NCBI GenBank assembly: GCA_000437555.1
Contig: FR901025.1
Span: forward strand, 15,632-23,496
Source of the DNA: Acidaminococcus sp. CAG:917
Lineage (GTDB): Bacteria > Bacillota > Clostridia > Christensenellales > CAG-917
DNA length: 7,865 nt
Reading direction: 5' to 3'
Of this stretch, positions 5,441 to 7,865 are shown piece by piece (positions within the stretch are counted from its first letter, which is position 1; every line of letters begins with the position of its first letter). Below the pieces are notes generated by a model. The model ran no database searches and was not told the DNA's origin. It saw only the letters and a list, made by a program, of their open reading frames with translations. Made by a program: the position numbers and the translations under genes.

Positions 5441-5484
5441 GTTTTGTTCCGCTAAAGGTAGCCGCTGATGCGGAACGCTAAAAC
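5441..5484 (+). other. structured RNA element in the 3' UTR
   Basis: GTTCCGC (5446-5452) pairs with GCGGAAC (5470-5476), closed below by GTTTT (5441-5445) with AAAAC (5480-5484) across a 3-base bulge. The word CGCTAAA occurs twice (5451-5457 and 5477-5483), within the loop side and the 3' side. It matches no riboswitch I know. It sits between the membrane protein stop and the terminator. Confidence 0.4.
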
Positions 5485-5507
5485 AGAATCAAATTAAATT
5501 TACATAT

Positions 5508-5546
5508 AAGCGCAGACCTCCGAATTTTCGGAGGTTTTCGCTTTTA
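5508..5546 (+). terminator. strong intrinsic terminator after the ftsL-slot gene
   Basis: ACCTCCGAA (5516-5524) pairs with TTCGGAGGT (5527-5535); the stem extends below through a wobble and one mismatch to AAGCG/CGCTT (5508-5512 with 5539-5543). T runs follow the core stem (TTTT at 5535-5538) and the extended stem (to 5545). It separates the mraZ-rsmH-membrane-protein unit from the penicillin-binding protein gene. Confidence 0.8.
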
Positions 5547-5593
5547 TCAATTTATTGAATTTACATAATTTTTCTTTTCAAGCATTTTTTACA

Positions 5594-5609
5594 CGTTAAT
5601 GTTAACTTT
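5594..5609 (-). promoter_or_regulatory. inverted copy of the mraZ-upstream repeat element
   Basis: The minus strand reads AAAGTTAACATTAACG. The mraZ array begins AAAGTTAACAAATTAACG (2808-2825), the same apart from two extra A. It lies about 90 bases before the spoVD start codon. A shared regulator is possible; in AT-rich DNA chance is also possible. Confidence 0.35.
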
Positions 5610-5696
5610 TTTAAAGCAAAACATTTTTGAGACAGCGCGGGCTCAAAAGCTCGGTATAAACCTAAAGTCGGATAATAAAATATTCCGAGGTGTTTT

Positions 5697-7661
5697 ATGG
5701 GTTTTAAAGGGTTTAAAAACAGAGGCGACGGGTCATCGTCGGAAAGAAACTCAGAAAGAGTCAAAAAAAATTATTTGCCCAACAAGAGGGTATGGATTTT
5801 GTTTTTGGCTTTCTGCGTGTTGTTTGTCGCAGTTTTTGCAAAGCTGTTTTTCGTTATGATAGTGCAATCGGAAGATTTAAAGGCAAAAGCGATATCTCAG
5901 TGGCTTCGAGACGTTCCTCTCGAGGCTCCGAGGGGGCAGATACTTGACCGAAACGGAATAGTTCTTGCCGATACGTCGACGCTGTATTCGATATACGTTC
6001 GTCCCACTGCGGTAAAGGAAAAGGAAAAAGTGGCTTCCGCTCTGTCGCAGATTTTGGGACTTGACTATGACAAAGTTTACGAAAAGGTGACGAAAAAAGC
6101 GTCGGAAGTCACTATTTCGCACGGAGTCACAAAGGAACAGATGAATGCGATTTACGCGACGGGTCTAAGCGGAATTTATTATGCGGAAGACAACAACCGC
6201 TATTATCCATACGGCGATTTTATGACTCAGCTTTTGGGCTTTACCTCCTCCGACGGTGTGGGTCAAACGGGGCTCGAGGCTTATTACGAAAGCTATTTAA
6301 AGGGGGTAAACGGGCAGATACTCACCGAAACCGACCTTGTGGGCAGACCGATAGGGGCGGAGGAGAGTTATTACGTTCCGTCAGTAAAGGGAATGAACCT
6401 TACTACGACGCTTGATTATTATATTCAGCGCATAGCGGCCGCCGCCGTTCAGAAAGCGGTGGAAACTTATAACCCGAAAAACGTAAGCTGTATAGTTATG
6501 AATTATAAGACGGGCGAGGTGCTCGCTCTGGCGGAGGCTCCTTCCTTCGACCTTAACAACATACCGCGCGACGACGTTACGACGCTGTTTTCTTATTCCA
6601 AGTCGCAGATAGTTTCAAACGTATACGAACCCGGTTCCACCTTTAAGATATTGACCGCCGCCGCCGCATTGAACGAAGGAGTCTTAACTCCTAATACAAC
6701 TTTTTACTGTCCCGGTTACAATATGGTGGACGGTCAGAAGATAAAGTGCTGGAAGACAAAAGGGCACGGTTCGATAACGTTTGCCGAGGGCGTGGCGCAA
6801 AGCTGTAACGTTGTGTTTATGGAAAGCGCGTTGAGAGTCGGTGTGGAAAAGTTTTATCAATATCTCGACGCTTTCGGCTTGACGTCGAAAACGGGCATAG
6901 ACCTGTATGGCGAAACAAAGGCAATCACGATAAAGGAGTCGGCAGTCAAAAACGTCGACCTCGCGCGTATAGGCTTTGGTCAGGCGATAGCCGTTTCGCC
7001 AATCGAGCTCATCACGGCAACATCCTGCGTGGTCAACGGGGGATATACGGTAAAGCCGTATATCGCCGAAAAAGCCACAGATTCCGTTTACGGAAACGAC
7101 GTGTTGCTAAAAGGAGATTTCGCATCCGAGCAGGTGCTTTCTTCTTCTGCGAGCGAAACGATGAGACAGCTTCTCAAAGCGGTTGTCGAAGGCGGTAGCG
7201 GAAAGGGCGCGTATTGTCCCGGTTACAGCATAATAGGCAAGACGGGCACGGCGCAAAAATATGAAAACGGTTCTATAGCGCAGGGGAAATATATTTCTTC
7301 CTTTTTGGGTTTTTCCACGACGGAGGGCGCGGATATTGCCGTATTGCTCGTTGTTGACGAACCTCAAGGCGGAATTTATTACGGAAGTTTAGTCGCCGCG
7401 CCGCTTGTGGGACAGGTGTTTCAAGGTATTTTCGATTATCTTAAAATCGAGCCTTCATACAGCGAAAAGGACGCGGAAATAATAGGCGACCCTTTCTCGC
7501 TTCCGGATTTTACGGGTATGAGTCTTGCCGATGCGATAAAGCAGGTAAAGGCACTCGGATTGCACTATGAAACGGACGGCGAGGGCGATATCGTAACGGA
7601 ACAATTTCCCCTAAACGGAGCAATTGTCGACAAGAGAAATACTGTGCTTTTTGTCACATAA
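5697..7661 (+). CDS. spoVD: SpoVD/FtsI-type class B penicillin-binding protein (peptidoglycan transpeptidase)
   Basis: A 654-residue membrane-anchored D,D-transpeptidase that cross-links peptidoglycan. A basic cytoplasmic tail (1-31) precedes one transmembrane helix (about 32-57). The dimerisation/pedestal domain includes APRGQILDRNG (77-87). The transpeptidase domain has EPGSTFK with catalytic S314 and K317, SCN (S369-N371) and KTGTAQ (515-520). A single PASTA domain ends the protein (about 600-654). The DKVYEKVTKKAS segment, IKCWKTKGHG and one PASTA domain match Bacillus SpoVD better than PBP2B. In spore formers SpoVD works with SpoVE in spore cortex synthesis, while FtsI/PBP2B works at the division septum; this being the only class B enzyme in the window, a vegetative role cannot be excluded. 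The ATG follows GAGGTG by 4 bases. It is preceded by a terminator, so it is transcribed separately from mraZ. Confidence 0.93.
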   Translation: MGFKGFKNRGDGSSSERNSERVKKNYLPNKRVWILFLAFCVLFVAVFAKLFFVMIVQSEDLKAKAISQWLRDVPLEAPRGQILDRNGIVLADTSTLYSIYVRPTAVKEKEKVASALSQILGLDYDKVYEKVTKKASEVTISHGVTKEQMNAIYATGLSGIYYAEDNNRYYPYGDFMTQLLGFTSSDGVGQTGLEAYYESYLKGVNGQILTETDLVGRPIGAEESYYVPSVKGMNLTTTLDYYIQRIAAAAVQKAVETYNPKNVSCIVMNYKTGEVLALAEAPSFDLNNIPRDDVTTLFSYSKSQIVSNVYEPGSTFKILTAAAALNEGVLTPNTTFYCPGYNMVDGQKIKCWKTKGHGSITFAEGVAQSCNVVFMESALRVGVEKFYQYLDAFGLTSKTGIDLYGETKAITIKESAVKNVDLARIGFGQAIAVSPIELITATSCVVNGGYTVKPYIAEKATDSVYGNDVLLKGDFASEQVLSSSASETMRQLLKAVVEGGSGKGAYCPGYSIIGKTGTAQKYENGSIAQGKYISSFLGFSTTEGADIAVLLVVDEPQGGIYYGSLVAAPLVGQVFQGIFDYLKIEPSYSEKDAEIIGDPFSLPDFTGMSLADAIKQVKALGLHYETDGEGDIVTEQFPLNGAIVDKRNTVLFVT

Positions 7662-7691
7662 AATCGGTTTTGGTCTACTTTTGCGAGCCTA

Positions 7692-7721
7692 TTGACAACA
7701 GGGTTTTAATACTACTAACAT
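7692..7721 (+). promoter_or_regulatory. candidate sigma-A promoter of murE
   Basis: A perfect TTGACA (7692-7697), an 18-bp spacer and TAACAT (7716-7721; 4 of 6 consensus). The expected transcript would start near 7728, leaving a leader of about 20 bases with GGAGGT (7739-7744). No terminator hairpin is seen after spoVD, so murE may also be read from upstream. Confidence 0.45.
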
Positions 7722-7748
7722 AGTGGAAAAACTACTTCGGAGGTAGAT

Positions 7749-7865
7749 ATGAAAATATCCGAATTGCTCAAAGGCGTAAACGTTTTGGAATGGAAAATCG
7801 ATAAAGATACAGAGGTAAAAGACATAAAAATAGACAGCAATCAGGTGTCCGAGGGCGACCTTTTC
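7749..7865 (+). CDS. murE: UDP-N-acetylmuramyl-tripeptide synthase MurE, N-terminal fragment
   Basis: An open reading frame of 39 codons that runs off the right edge of the window. MurE is a cytoplasmic ATP-dependent ligase that adds the third amino acid (diaminopimelate or lysine) to UDP-MurNAc-L-Ala-D-Glu. The visible start, MKISELLKG, and the later KIDSNQVSEGDLF match the MurE N-terminal UDP-binding domain, where DSR-x-V-x-x-GDLF is usual; here Asn replaces the Arg. The ATP-binding and ligase domains lie outside the window, so substrate cannot be told. The ATG follows GGAGGT (7739-7744) by 4 bases. Position directly after the class B penicillin-binding protein is the standard dcw order and supports the call over MurF or MurC. 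Confidence 0.85.
   Translation, partial: MKISELLKGVNVLEWKIDKDTEVKDIKIDSNQVSEGDLF

Larger units (their letters stand above)
5333..5696. other. 364-base gap splitting the dcw cluster
   Basis: The first 210 bases are the 3' region of the mraZ transcript, with a hairpin (5441-5484) and a strong terminator (5508-5543). The rest is an AT-rich leader for the penicillin-binding protein gene, with an inverted copy of the mraZ-upstream element (5594-5609), a small hairpin (5638-5653; CGGGCT/AGCTCG with one G-T pair) and a ribosome binding site GAGGTG (5687-5692). No convincing promoter was found, though the terminator implies one exists. Confidence 0.6.

Noticed and set aside
5468..5497. Nine-codon leader peptide
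   Set aside because: No ribosome binding site, and it is upstream of a terminator rather than coupled to a gene.
5654..5681. Sigma-E-like promoter before spoVD (GTATAAA, 13 bases, AATAAAAT)
   Set aside because: Both conserved C residues of the -10 are missing and the transcript would start at the ribosome binding site.
5599..5859. 86-codon plus-strand frame overlapping the spoVD start
   Set aside because: It overlaps the well-supported penicillin-binding protein in another frame, has no ribosome binding site, and has no recognisable product.

Overview
The window looks like a chromosome segment from a low-to-moderate GC, Gram-positive, probably spore-forming member of the Clostridia (Bacillota). 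The evidence is the division/cell-wall (dcw) order mraZ, rsmH, a small-membrane-protein slot, a SpoVD-type penicillin-binding protein, then murE, together with strong AGGAGG-type ribosome binding sites and very AT-rich intergenic DNA. The genus cannot be told from this sequence.

Left part (1-2428, minus strand). A metallophosphoesterase gene and engB/ysxC (ribosome-assembly GTPase) overlap by 8 bases and form one transcription unit. Upstream of them, a 388-base gap holds three hairpins, one of which probably terminates the next minus-strand gene. That gene (1766-2428) encodes a Cys-containing, beta-rich protein of unknown function. Its upstream DNA fits a sigma-K promoter, so it may be a spore-surface component, but this is inference.

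Centre (2429-3002). This is a very AT-rich divergent intergenic region. It holds palindromes of the form AACAAA-A-TTTGTT, three AAAGTT(A/T)AC repeats spaced exactly 21 bp apart, an inverted repeat over the third copy, an intrinsic terminator facing mraZ, and then a good sigma-A promoter (TTGACA-17-TAGATT) for mraZ.

Right part (3003-7865, plus strand). mraZ (regulator) and rsmH (16S rRNA methyltransferase) overlap. They are followed by a 311-residue single-pass membrane protein in the position normally held by ftsL, but with a long Tyr-rich, probably disordered N-terminus and no visible coiled coil. A strong terminator closes this unit. A 364-base gap precedes a complete SpoVD-like class B penicillin-binding protein with one PASTA domain. 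The first 39 codons of murE end the window, behind their own candidate promoter.

The right-hand genes act in septal and spore peptidoglycan synthesis and its regulation. The points most worth a second look are the 21-bp repeat array before mraZ, with a related element before spoVD, and the unusual protein in the ftsL slot.
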